This document shows, piece by piece, positions 54,245 to 64,000 of a DNA stretch of 64,000 nucleotides; the stretch's first letter is position 1; each line of letters opens with the position of its first letter. The DNA is from Acanthosepion lycidas (lineage: Eukaryota > Mollusca > Cephalopoda > Sepiida > Sepiidae), in assembly GCA_963932145.1 (NCBI GenBank), contig OZ010613.1, positions 35,763,033 to 35,827,032 of the forward strand. The letters run 5' to 3'. The notes beneath the pieces are model-generated. The model saw only the letters and a program-made list of their open reading frames with translations, was not told where the DNA came from and did not search any database. The position numbers and the translations under genes are program-made.

Positions 54245-54929
54245 CTGTCAAGGTTAACAACAGGTGTAAAAGTTGTTTTTTGTTTTTTTTGAAGGAATAA
54301 TAGTTACGAGAATGTGGTTTACTCATTTTCTCTGTCAACTATTATATCGATATTCACAAGAAGACTGGTTCAGTATATGTAACAATGTGGCAGAGCACAG
54401 GGAGAAAGAGGTTCATGAATTTTTAATAAGTTGGAATCCAATTAGGTGTGAGCAGCACTATTAGCCAAAATAGTATAGGTCTAATGACATGGCAGCAAAC
54501 CATCATTGCAAGAGCAAGTCTCATTTGTCAATTAAGGGATCTGCTGCAAAATTTAACTCATTGTCCAATAGTTCATCTTTTCTACAAAATATCACTTTCA
54601 GTGAGAACTTTGGAAATAATATGTGAATAGACAAACATTGGTAATACATAATTTCAGTCCAAGTTACTCTGACAATAAAAAATGTACAGTTCTTTGAGAT
54701 TAATTTCAAATGCTATGATTATTCATGTTTAATACACACATTTTCTCTTTTACAATATTCTTTCAAACTTAAAAGTTAGTAGGGCTTATTATGTTGTTTA
54801 GTATAACAAGAGTAAATTATTTAGAACTGGCAATGTTTCCTCAGGTAACTAGCAAACAGGTTATTTACTAATAATATATATCAATGAGTTCTAAACTGAA
54901 CCCTTTTCTGGACAAAATAAAGTTCATGT
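54245..54929. other. Intron of the candidate host gene, plain part
   Basis: AT-rich. Short ORFs at 54273-54464, 54448-54630 and 54521-54709 carry no motif. Confidence 0.35.
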
Positions 54930-55035
54930 TTTCATAATTTAATTAATTCTGCCACTTCTACTCTAACAGTTTCTTTTCTCACACTTCCCACCTGTGGAAT
55001 GCCCTTCTGATTTCTTCCTTCCCTGATAACAATCT
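54930..55035 (+). pseudogene. LINE (CR1/Jockey-like) extreme C-terminal fragment
   Basis: Reads like the SFIPRTSCLWN...SSFP(D/E) block of 48495-49256 (DNA: TTCCCACCTGTGGAATGCCC, TTCCTTCCCTGATAACAATC). About 100 bp; it precedes the degenerate repeats at 55040-55905. Confidence 0.5.
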
Positions 55036-55039
55036 TTGA

Positions 55040-55905
55040 TTTTTGATTGCTGACTGCTAGTATAAATCATTCTCACCATCCGAATGCTAACTGACCATTA
55101 ATACCATTCACATTCTCTTTTTAAATGAATACTGCTAGCTACTATAAACCCATCTATTTGAATGTTAATTCACAATTACACTGCCATTTGAATACAAAAT
55201 GATCACTACTATAAACTACTATCTCTTTTTAAATGACCACAATTACAATCTACTCTTCTCATAAATGCTGACCCCAACAACAATATATTGGGTTGGTGCA
55301 TAATTATCAGGCGTTTTTAAACAATATTTATTATGAAAAAAGAAACTTAACAATTCAACAATAACATTTTTAAATGTTTATTCCGGAGCATATGATTATA
55401 AACACACATTTTTATAACATGAAAATAAAATAATATTTTTGTTAAAAAAGTAAACAAAACAGTAATAACTTGCCTAAAAAAATGCCTGATAATTTTGCAC
55501 CAACCCAATACTACCTTTGAATCACAAACCAATTACAAAACACTTTTTTTTGTCATGTTGACACTACCACAAACCAATCCATACTTTTGATTCCTAATTG
55601 ACTACTAACATCTAAACTCACCTTTCGAATGCTACCTGACCACAAATACAAGCTAATCTCCTCTTGAATCATAACTACAATCCACTTTTTTTTTGAATGC
55701 CAACAACAAATACAATCTAGTCTCCTTTTGAATGCTAACAGGCCATAGCTACAATCTACACACTCCCTTTGAATGCTAACTGACCACTACAGCAAACGAT
55801 CGTCTTTTTCTAATGTTGACTGCTACTCTCTTTTTTTAATGTTAACTGAATGTAACTACAAACTAATCTCCTTTCAAATGCTAACTGACCACTACTACAA
55901 TCCAC
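55040..55905. repeat. Degenerate minisatellite, ~45-50 bp unit, split by a MITE
   Basis: Loose repeats of TTTGAATGCTAACTGACCAC, then TACTACAATCTA, then CTCTCCTT. At least a dozen diverged units lie on both sides of the mariner MITE (55288-55508). They begin straight after the LINE fragment, so the array may have grown from a LINE 3' tail. Confidence 0.75.
55288..55508. mobile_element. Mariner MITE, 221 bp, second subfamily
   Basis: Ends TTGGGTTGGTGCATAATTA and TTGGGTTGGTGCAAAATTA (each followed by TCAGGC), with TA on both sides (55286-55287, 55509-55510). Longer and AT-rich inside, unlike the 71-100-bp palindromic group. It has no ORF of a transposase. Confidence 0.9.
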
Positions 55906-56540
55906 TCTCATGCTCTACTACTCAACAGTGTTAATACTTTCTAAGAAAAGAATCATGAAAAATGTGGTACAGGTTCAAATGATTTGGGGGCGAGAGAATT
56001 CTGGTTATCAGTGGCCTAACTTCAACTCAGTATATCATGAAAGATTTCACCAAAATACAAATTTGGCCATAAGTGTACAGCTATATGGACAAAGAACTGG
56101 GCTGGGCTTTAACTGTATCGCAACTTAATTACGAAACCTACAACTGCTGAAGAAGAATAAACAAAAATTTAATTTCCACACTTATTAATTTCAAATGTCC
56201 ATCCTCAGGAGTTATATGAATTTGAGGTATAGGGAAGGCTACACAGATGCTGCATAAGATCAATAACTAGGTGAACGCCACAATAGAAAATATTCAATAT
56301 CAATAGGAAGGTCTTTTATGCCAGGAAATTGTCTTGAACACATGCAATTTGAAGGCTAAAAAAAATATTGGCAAAAGAAAATGGAGATAAAAAAAAAAAA
56401 ATCAGCAAAATATTCTGCTTGTTTTTATGTACAAGTCTTGTGTTCTTCTACCTCAGATTACAGTTTAGTATCTGCTCAATACTTCGGTCATTTTCAGCTG
56501 AAATCTGCTATAATTTCTGACTGAAAAATCTACATATTAA
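55906..56540. other. Intron sequence, nothing certain
   Basis: A 72-codon plus-strand ORF (55910-56128, ...NTNLAISVQLYGQRTGLGF...) has no recognised motif or splice support, so it was not called. Confidence 0.35.
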
Positions 56541-56706
56541 GATAAACAGACGCAAGGGGAGACGTAAACAGACGCAAGGGGAGACGTAAACAGACGCAAG
56601 GGGAGACGTAAACAGATGCAAGGGGAGACGTAAACAGACGCAAGGGGAGACGTAAACAGACGCAAGGAGACATAAACAGACACAAGGAGACATAAACAGA
56701 CAAGGA
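56541..56706. repeat. Minisatellite, 22-bp unit, ~7-8 copies
   Basis: Unit AGACGCAAGGGGAGACGTAA plus AC. The last copies lose GGGG (16-17 bp: ACACAAGGAGACATAAACAG). The two minus-strand ORFs reading Leu/Ser/Val-rich repeats are artefacts. Confidence 0.95.
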
Positions 56707-57149
56707 GATAGAGTGAGGTGGAATAGGTTGAAAATAAAAGGCATAAAGAAAGGCTTCCTGACTGAATCCTGAAAGGCTTGAAAATTATGCATACAAAAAC
56801 CTTTACAGAGAGATAGAGCAAAAGGAATATAAAAGTAAGGATAACATAGAAGATGTTTGTGCATTCCTTAATCCTTTATTATGTCTGCAGAATATTTATA
56901 TAAACAAAAACAAACCCACAAAGGTTAGACTGCAGAAGGGAGAGAAAAAGAAGATGCAGGCATAGAGTGAAGGCAGAATCAGGAGATAATGGATAATGTT
57001 AGTTGATAATATCTATGGAATTTCCATGGGTATGACATGTCTTGGAAACATCAACAAGAGAAGAATGAACGAACAGCCTGACAACTAAAGAATGTTTTAC
57101 TGGTGACACAGTATAATAAGCCTTACCAATACATTCAAGTCCAAATTAC
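56707..57149. other. Intron sequence
   Basis: Nothing recognised. Confidence 0.35.
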
Positions 57150-57283
57150 TTAATAATTAAGTCTGGGCTGTGCAACTGTGCAAATTCTTTGAACTTGCAT
57201 ATCTTCCACAACAATTCTTTGAATGCTCTGGAATCAATATCAACATACAAACAAGTGCAATAAAAGATCTGACAAACTGTCTG
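57150..57283 (-). CDS. Candidate host gene, internal exon
   Basis: A strong acceptor (GATTCCTTTCTTGCAG, ending 57284) opens an exon that starts in phase 0: QTVCQIFYCTCLYVDIDSRA, FKELLWKICKFKEFAQLHSP, DLII plus two bases. The donor is AA/GTAATT (weaker). If the donor is not used, the frame meets a stop three bases later, so this could also be a last exon. Phase 0 at the start matches the end of 58882-59033. Confidence 0.5.
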
Positions 57284-57764
57284 CTGCAAGAAAGGAATCA
57301 ACATCCAAATTGATTTCGGATTCAGGAAATGATTCCTGGTTTATTTGTCAGGAACTTTGATTTAGTTTTTCTCTCTGCTCATTGCATGTCTCAAGTTTCA
57401 GAATATGGAAAATACAGAGGGTTAGGTTTTATTTTTCTGCAATATCATAAAATATCATTCCTGAAACAAAGTGACTCAAAATCAAAAATATTTACAATCA
57501 AAAATGTCTAACAGATATCTATACAAGTTGAATGATTAAAAGTTAGGTTTAAAAAAAAAAAAAAAAAAAAAAAACGGATTTAATTAAATCACAAGCAAGA
57601 CAATGTCTGCCATTCTATAGAAAAATTAATTAGCAATCCATGTGACATCACAATGCTTTTCCAGGGTAAAAAGCATTGGAAATCCTTTTCTCTGTTAAAA
57701 ACTATTAGAAATACTTTTCCATAATAAAAGCCATTGGTACTGCATTTCTATTTTCAAAATCCCT
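57284..57764. other. Intron sequence with an A-run
   Basis: A-run of about 24 at 57550-57574; short TTTTCC-rich imperfect repeats begin near 57640. Confidence 0.35.
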
Positions 57765-58060
57765 GCCAATGATTTTTTTTGCATCAAAATCGTTGCCAAA
57801 GATTTTTTTTTTTGCATCAAAATCGTTGCCAAAGATTTTTTTTTTTGCGTCAAAATCGTCACCAATGATTTTTATGCAGATCAGATCTGTTGTCAATGAC
57901 TTTTTCATGTCAAAATCATTGCCTAAGATTTTTATGCAGATCAGATCTGTTGTCAATGATTTTTTCATGTCAAAATCATTGCCTAAGATTTTTATGCAGA
58001 TCAGATCTGTTGTCAATGATTTTTTCATGTCAAAATCATTGCCAATGATTTTTCTTGTCA
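57765..58060. repeat. Nested minisatellite (31-32 bp and 59-60 bp units)
   Basis: Left half: 3 copies of GATTTTTTTTTTGCATCAAA with ATCGTTGCCAAA. Right half: 3 copies of a 60-bp unit made of GATTTTTATGCAGATCAGAT, CTGTTGTCAATGA and TTTTTTCATGTCAAAATCAT. The longer unit contains the shorter one plus a GATC-rich insert, so a higher-order repeat formed from the simple one. Confidence 0.93.
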
Positions 58061-58881
58061 AAAATTGCTAATGCACTCATTTTGTCAAAGACATTGCCAA
58101 TGCTTTTCTTTTCATAAAATCCCTGTCAATGCTTTTCTATCATAAAAATATATATTTTCATCAAATATATCATAAAAGACATTTCTTTATGAAAATTCAT
58201 TTTATTGCCATAAAAATATTTCGGTCTTTTCTCTACTTAAAGTAAAATGTCTATGTCGTGAATTTTTGGTCATTTAATATAGTGAATTTTTATGATTAAT
58301 TAACAAAAAATCAGTGTTATGATTCATATGAGAGAAATCTTAACATTTTTTTTGCCATTTGTGTAGTAATTTACACAAACTTTGAAGAATTATCTCCAAA
58401 TTATTATTTGAATACAACTCACTTTATGTGGATATATTAAAACTTTTTGCAAAGAATTTCAAAACTGAAAAAACATCAATTTTTGTTAAACTATTTTTAT
58501 ACTTGTCTATAGTCACATATTCAAAATCTATTTTTATTCTAAAGATATCTCCATGAATTTGCTGAAAGAAAAAAATAATTTGCTTTTCCATAGTACATTT
58601 TTATGTTTCCAAGATGCATTCACAAAGAAATTATCAAGAAAATAAAAATAGAAATACCATCTGAAAAAAAAATATGAAATAAACAAATTTTCTTTTCACA
58701 TTTTATTGTAGAATTATAATCAGATGAATGTTACACAAAAATGCTTTTCTATTGTTTTTCACTTTTAAAAATTATTGGCAATGCTTTTTCTATAGTAAGA
58801 ACTATAATCAGCATGAGCATAATAAATGTCTTAACAGCTTAATGACAAGATTAGAGCTAAAAGACTTAATTGAAAACTCAC
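58061..58881. other. Intron sequence, AT-rich
   Basis: Diverged remains of the CAAAATC(A/G)TTGCCAATG repeat continue to about 58140. Nothing else recognised. Confidence 0.4.
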
Positions 58882-59033
58882 CGACTTCAGGAATTTGAGT
58901 TCAGCTCGGCATTTCTTTTCCAGTTTTGAATATCCTTTGATACGTGAAAATTTCTGGCAGTGTTGAATGAAGTCTGCAACAAGGTCCAAATAAGCCTGAA
59001 GGTGGGGACTAGTGCACAAATGAGCCATACAGC
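58882..59033 (-). CDS. Candidate host gene, internal exon
   Basis: The exon lies between acceptor AAATCCAG (ending 59034) and the consensus donor GTGAGT (58881-58876). After two bases that finish a split codon it reads 50 codons: CMAHLCTSPHLQAYLDLVAD, FIQHCQKFSRIKGYSKLEKK, CRAELKFLKS, ending in phase 0. Amphipathic, helical, non-repetitive text. A mariner MITE lies 45 bp upstream in the intron. Protein family not recognised. Confidence 0.6.
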
Positions 59034-59078
59034 CTGGATTTAAAAAAATGATAATTAAAATTTTTAAAAATTTAAATA

Positions 59079-59166
59079 TTAGGTTGGTGCAAAAATAATG
59101 ATATAATAATGTCATTTTTGACGTATTTTTTAACGTCAAAAAACAACATTATTGCATTATTATTTA
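59079..59166. mobile_element. Mariner MITE, right end lost
   Basis: The left TIR TTAGGTTGGTGCAAAAAT follows TA. The interior palindrome GACGTATTTTTTAACGTC is like 8290-8389. The right terminus is missing, so the copy is truncated or diverged there. Confidence 0.82.
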
Positions 59167-59227
59167 ATTAAAAACCTTCAAAAATGGATATTCCCCCTGT
59201 GTCTGAGTATAAAATAAAAATTTTGGG

Positions 59228-59936
59228 AAAAAACATCTAAAATGCATATTTTCTTTTCTATCTGGGTATAGAAAAAAAACATCTAAAATGTATATTTTCT
59301 TTTCTATCTGGGTATAGAAAAAAAAAACATCTAAAATGCATATTTTCTTTTCTATCTGGGTATAGAAAAAAAAACATCTAAAATGCATATTCTCTTTTCT
59401 ATCTGGGTATAGAAAAAAAAACATCTAAAATGCATATTTTCTTTTCTATCTGGGTATAGAAAAAAAAACATCTAAAATGCATATTCTCTTTTCTATCTGG
59501 GTATAGAAAAAAAAACATCTAAAATGCATATTTTCTTTTCTATCTGGGTATAGAAAAAAAACATCTAAAATGCATATTTTCTTTTCTATCTGGGTATAGA
59601 AAAAAAAACATCTAAAATGCATATTTTCTTTTCTATCTGGGTATAGAAAAAAAAACATCTAAAATGCATATTTTCTTTTCTATCTGGGTATAGAAAAAAA
59701 AACATCTAAAATGCATATTCTCTTTTCTATCTGGGTATAGAAAAAAAAACATCTAAAATGCATATTTTCTTTTCTATCTGGGTATAGAAAAAAAAAACAT
59801 CTAAAATGCATATTTTCTTTTCTATCTGGGTATAGAAAAAAAACATCTAAAATGCATATTTCCTTTTCTATCTGGGTATAGAAAAAAAAAACATCTAAAA
59901 TGCATATTTCCTTTTCTGTCTGAGTATAAAATAAAA
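59228..59936. repeat. Minisatellite, 44-47 bp unit, 15 copies
   Basis: Unit ACATCTAAAATGCATATTTT, CTTTTCTATCTGGGTATAG and an A-run of 7-10. The A-run length is the main source of variation; ATTCTC/ATTTTC variants alternate in the middle. Minus-strand ORFs are artefacts. Confidence 0.96.
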
Positions 59937-60324
59937 GAAATGCATAAATCCAGTTTCATATGTTTGTGTACAAATTAGAATTCTAAAAATAGCTTTTTAA
60001 AACCAGAATTCCTGAGGGAATTAATAGTGGCATGCAGAGAAAATATGTCCTTTTGATACACCACTTTTTTGCAGGTACATTTGTTAAACTTTGCTCAGAT
60101 TTCATTATTTGGTTCACAAAGGTTCCTTCTTATTCTTTTACCTGCCAAATCCAATGTCTTTCCAAGGGAATCTTATCGCGTTTGCTGTTAGTCCCAATCT
60201 CTGGGTCAAATAGGATAAAAATAAACCAGAATTCAGTGTGCAGGTAGATCCATATCAGAAAGAATTGATGATCAAATGTTCTGAAATTTCTTAAGATTAA
60301 GGCACTTTGTATCAATGCAGATAA
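59937..60324. other. Intron sequence with an ambiguous exon-like stretch
   Basis: On the minus strand, TTTTATCCTATTTGACCCAG is a good acceptor and GGCAG/GTAAAA a fair donor, enclosing 59 bp (about 60141-60199). None of its frames joins both neighbouring candidate exons in phase, so it is not called as an exon. Confidence 0.3.
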
Positions 60325-60475
60325 GGAAGTGGAGGTAGTATAACAGATCTTGGTGCAGAAAGTGGAATCAGAAAGCCAAGTTCAAATTCTAGGGAAGTCT
60401 GTGGTATTCATTTTTGCACAAACACCCTTGGGAAAGGCATGAATCCAACTCTTCTCTCTTCAAATTTTTTTCTTT
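60325..60475 (+). mobile_element. tRNA-derived SINE (family T), 5' part
   Basis: TAACAGATCTTGGTGCAG (A-box region), CCAAGTTCAAATTCTAGG (B-box region), ACACCCTTGGGAAAGGCATG. The tail is missing. Confidence 0.68.
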
Positions 60476-60789
60476 AGTCATTTCACCTGAAGCAAGGCAG
60501 TAAAGTTACTAAGGCACAAGGGGTTACTAAGTGTGAAACAATACAAGAAAAAAAAACTACTAAAGAGAAAGAACAATAAAAGAACAGGAATTAAGACAGA
60601 AGACAATGATTGACAATACATTGAAATCTTTGAAGATCAAAGTCGACAGGGAAGTAAAAAGGGGAAGAGAAATTAACTAAAAAAAGAAAAGGTTAATTAA
60701 CAATTATGGGTTAATTAACAAGAGAAACAGGAAACCATTCCATTCTTTCTAAAGAATGCATAGCAATTCACATATAATAACGGAATCTC

Positions 60790-61765
60790 TGGTTTGGTTT
60801 GATTTGGCATGGTTTATTTTGTTTAACAGCATATCAACCTCAATGGGTTATTTAATGCTGACAACATTTTTAGGATAGATTCGTATGAATAGAATATGTA
60901 TTCTTTGGTTTAGATTAGTTTGGTTTATTTTGTTTAACGGCATATCAACCTCAATGGGTTATTTAATGCTGACAACATTTTTAGGATAGATTCGTATGAA
61001 TAGAATATGTATTCTTTGGTTTAGATTAGTTTGGTTTATTTTGTTTAACGGCATATCAACCTCAATGGGTTATTTAATGCTGACAACATTTTTAGGATAG
61101 ATTCGTATGAATAGAATATGTATTCTTTGGTTTAGATTAGTTTGGTTTATTTTGTTTAACGGCATATCAACCTCAATGGGTTATTTAATGCTGACAACAT
61201 TTTTAGGATAGATTCGTATGAATAGAATATGTATTCTTTGGTTTAGATTAGTTTGGTTTATTTTGTTTTACGGCATATCAACCTCAATGGGTTATTTAAT
61301 GCTGACAACATTTTTAGGATAGATTCGTATGAATAGAATATGTATTCTTTGGTTTAGATTTGTTTGGTTTATTTTGTTTTACGGCATATCAACCTCAATG
61401 GGTTATTTAATGCTGACAACATTTTTAGGATAGATTCGTATGAATAGAATATGTATTCTTTGGTTTAGATTTGTTTGGTTTATTTTGTTTTACGGCATAT
61501 CAACCTCAATGGGTTATTTAATGCTGACAACATTTTTAGGATAGATTCGTATGAATAGAAAATGTATTCTTTGGTTTAGATTGGTTTGGTTTATTTTGTT
61601 TTACGGCATATCAACCTCAATGGGTTATTTAATACCGATAACATTTTTAGGATAGATTCGTATGAATAGAATATGTATTCTTTGGTTTAGATTTGTTTGG
61701 TTTATTTTGTTTAACGGTGTATCAACCTCAATAGGTTATTTAATGCTGACAAAAATTTTTATTGC
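60790..61765. repeat. Tandem array, 111-bp unit, 9 copies, derived from a SINE tail
   Basis: GCATATCAACCTCAATGGG recurs at about 60829, 60941, 61051, 61162, 61273, 61384, 61495, 61606 and 61717. The unit contains TTTGTTTAACGGCATATCAA and GGGTTATTTAATGCTGACAA, which is the tail of the 5S-tRNA SINE (reverse of 17070-17112), joined to GATAGATTCGTATGAATAGA. Inner copies are almost identical; edge copies have drifted. Confidence 0.95.
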
Positions 61766-62494
61766 TGGTAATATTTTGTTTTGTCAAAAATCTGTTTCTG
61801 GTAATATATTTCCTTCAAAATTGTATTGCTGGTAATAATTATTTCTGGTAATAATTTTTTCAAAAAAGTATTGCTGGTAATAGTTAACTATTTGCCCATA
61901 GCTGGGACCCTAACAGGTAATACCACCCCAGGTCAGGGTGGACGTGGGAACACCAACAATTAAGAGGTGGTTCCACAATTCTCAAAACCTCCTGATCAGA
62001 GGCCTTGCTGCTGGTGGTAGTTTAACGTCTTATCCAGGATGCAGACATAGTTTAACGTCTTACCCAGGACGACAGAATCTCTGGATTGTAATTAATTCAT
62101 AGTTTTAAGAAAAGAAAAATCAAGGAAGAACAGTAATTGCTGTGGTGATATTTTCCATTTCCTTAAATAGAAATATTCATTAACCAGATGAATAAGCTAT
62201 GTAGTTGATCCTGGAAAAATAGACACCTAGTTTATTTTGCTTGTAAATTAGTGTTTTAGAACTAAGAATATATTATATTAACAATCTTCAACACAGTGGT
62301 TGTGTGAGGTGTGTAGGCAGGCCTTGAACAACATGAATACTGTGGTCTGTGACTGTTGTCTTAAATGGGTGTACCTGAAATGTATTGGCAAGAGAACCAT
62401 GCCCAATAGCAAGTTTTGGAATTACAGAGACTGTTATGTCTGAAGTGCTTCAAATATTCAAAGACTTCTATATTTCTTTTAATCATTCATGATG
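61766..62494. other. Spacer with small direct repeats
   Basis: Four diverged TTGCTGGTAATA units at about 61762-61885, and AGTTTAACGTCTTA(T/C)CCAGG twice (62019 and 62050) in a GC-richer patch (61.89-62.09 kb) that may be an unrecognised SINE. Confidence 0.4.
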
Positions 62495-62665
62495 AATAAA
62501 TGATTTTAAATTGTGTTTTAACAATTGATGAAAAAGATTTTAAATTGTGTTTTAACAATTGATGAAAAAGATTTTAAATTGTGTTTTAACAATTGATGAA
62601 AAAGATTTTAAATTGTCTTAACAATTGATGAAAAAGATTTTAAATTGTCTTAACAATTGATGGTG
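62495..62665. repeat. Minisatellite, 31-34 bp unit, 5 copies
   Basis: Unit GATTTTAAATTGTGTTTTAA and CAATTGATGAAAAA. The last two units lack GTGT-T (31 bp). CAATTG palindrome in each. Confidence 0.94.
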
Positions 62666-63264
62666 AAAATAAATGAACTTCTGTGTTAAATCTGTGTTTT
62701 ATTTTTTAACATTATCTGCTGCAAAATAGGATAATAGTCTATTTTACCAACACTGGTAAAATAAGTTTAAAAGCACATCTATTTTACTGGGACCAGAAAA
62801 ATGTCCTTTTCCTTAACCAAACAACCAGTGCTACTTCAGGTTAAAATTTATAAAATCTCTAAAAACAAGTTTTCAGAAAATAAGTGTCTTAAGTATACTG
62901 TTATTACTCTATCCAAAAACTCATTGGAGTTTCCTTCCTCATCTTTTGTTTGAAATAGTTTGGAATGTCAACATCTTGATTATGTCATTATTTCCTCTTT
63001 TAGTTACATATGCTATTCATTTTAGTTGCTGTGTGACACTGAGATCTCTGAAGGTTGATCAAACAAAAAACAGAAAGAAAAGAAGAGGATAGAGTCTACA
63101 AAATGGATGATAATTCTTGAAATCCACAGGAAGATGGATTGAAAACTTAAAAGAAAATTAAAAATGAAAGGAGTTGAAAAATCATATGTAAAATAATTCC
63201 AAGCAGAATTAAACCCAAATTTAAATAGAGGGAATTCAGTAAGATTGAGTAAAACCAAGACTAC
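62666..63264. other. Intron sequence
   Basis: Nothing recognised. Confidence 0.35.
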
Positions 63265-63404
63265 CTGTCCTCCCCCACTTCCTACTGATGAAAAGGAAAC
63301 CATTAAGGTATCCATGAAGATGTCAGATAAAATAAAAGAATGTTGTTGAAAAAGACCAGGGTAGTCACCAAAATAACATTTACAGACTTCTCTGAACAAA
63401 AAGC
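63265..63404 (-). CDS. Candidate host gene, upstream internal exon
   Basis: The acceptor TTTTTTTTTTCTAG (ending 63405) and donor GACAG/GTAGTC enclose 140 bp. After two bases completing a split codon it reads 46 codons: FLFREVCKCYFGDYPGLFQQ, HSFILSDIFMDTLMVSFSSV, GSGGGQ, ending in phase 0. The clear polypyrimidine tract and coding-like text make it a good exon. The next exon found, 58882-59033, needs one leftover base from its predecessor, so at least one exon between them is not seen. Confidence 0.55.
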
Positions 63405-64000
63405 CTAGAAAAAAAAAAAAGAAACATTTTTTAATCAACCACCCAGAAGAGAAGTGATAGAGACTGACTTGACACATTCATCATTACAATTTCTGTAACA
63501 TTTGTTGAGAGAAAAAAATTTATATCCAAGCATTAATTTGGATTCCTTTGGATACAAGTGATAAGGAAAAATTAATTACTATTTTGAAGTGACAATCGAC
63601 AAAAAAAGCCGTGTGGTCTGTTGACTGTAAAAATGCATAGGCAGAGAAAAGATAAACTTTTGTCTTTAAGGAGAGTGGAAATAATTTTCTTTCCTTTTCT
63701 TTCCCAATTCTTGAGTGGACTTTTCGATGAAGAAATCACAGCATGAGACAAGCTGATGAAGATTAATGACTGAAAATCTCTTGTTTTTGCTATGACATCT
63801 CGAAGTTGGATTTGTTACACCAGCCTGAACTGGGCTAAGGTTACCTGCTGAGAAAGTGGGAGAAGGAAGTGAGAGATTATGACCACCAATATGGAATGAT
63901 GGTGCAAGTTTAGATGTGAAGGGAGTTGGAGTTAAAGGGCAGCTTGATTTTTCTGACTACTCTCAAAAGGGGGATGGACAACCCCAAATTTGGAAAACCA
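63405..64000. other. Intron or flank at window end
   Basis: Nothing recognised; the candidate gene is expected to continue beyond 64000 on the minus strand. Confidence 0.35.

Noticed and set aside
56508-56864. Minus-strand ORFs with Leu/Ser/Val-rich repeats
   Set aside because: Produced by the 22-bp minisatellite.
57705-58071. ORFs of 100-118 codons on both strands with KSLPKIFMQIRS-type repeats
   Set aside because: Open frames come from nested minisatellite units of near multiple-of-three length.
59164-59658. Minus-strand FFFLYPDRKENMHFRC repeat ORFs
   Set aside because: Produced by the 44-47 bp minisatellite.
60130-60315. An exon with text LFDPEIGTNSKRDKIPLERH on the minus strand
   Set aside because: Splice signals are fair, but its 59-bp length does not fit the phases of the neighbouring candidate exons; left undecided.
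12541-62665. CRISPR array among the many direct repeats
   Set aside because: Animal DNA; the units are contiguous tandem repeats without unique spacers, and there are no cas genes.

Overview
This is an AT-rich animal genomic window with no bacterial or viral gene layout. It is dominated by transposable elements of many ages: non-LTR retrotransposons, Penelope-like elements with GIY-YIG endonucleases, one old Ty3/gypsy-type LTR fossil, a Tc1/mariner element, piggyBac, hAT and mariner MITEs, tRNA-headed and 5S/tRNA-headed SINEs, and at least nine minisatellites. This mix suggests a lophotrochozoan, most likely a mollusc and possibly a cephalopod. That is inference from element types; no host gene here was recognised well enough to fix the taxon.

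Layout. 1-3.1 kb: a GC-rich, 5'-truncated LINE (minus strand) between recognisable target-site duplications. 3.1-7.7 kb: dispersed repeats and two broken LINEs, one with an RNase H domain. 7.8-12 kb: a broken LTR retrotransposon with a mariner MITE inside it. 12-22 kb: hAT MITEs, hairpins, 5S-tRNA and tRNA SINEs, LINE relics and minisatellites. 22-29.6 kb: a recent 67-bp array, a gag-like relic and a tRNA-headed SINE carrying a near-canonical hammerhead ribozyme (26.1 kb). 29.66-31.24 kb: a nearly full-length Tc1/mariner element of DD37E type with about 207-bp inverted repeats. 32-36 kb: SINEs, a Penelope GIY-YIG relic and an AT-rich repeat. 36.54-38.55 kb: an intact 570-codon piggyBac-type transposase ORF behind a CpG-rich leader, with two of its three catalytic aspartates replaced. 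38.8-45 kb: further copies of the AT-rich repeat, a promoter-like tandem duplication and a Penelope-like element. 45-52.6 kb: LINE and Penelope relics.

54-63.4 kb holds the best candidate host gene. Four minus-strand exons have good splice signals and mostly compatible phases (63265-63404, 58882-59033, 57150-57283, 54028-54244 with the stop codon). At least one exon between the first two is not identified. Its introns are full of minisatellites and MITEs.

The loci most worth following are the piggyBac ORF (possible domestication), the tRNA-head plus hammerhead SINE and its two relatives near 26.7 and 43.3 kb, and a 5S-tRNA composite SINE whose 3' tail has been amplified into a nine-copy 111-bp array at 60.8-61.8 kb. 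All calls come from reading the sequence; no database search was run.
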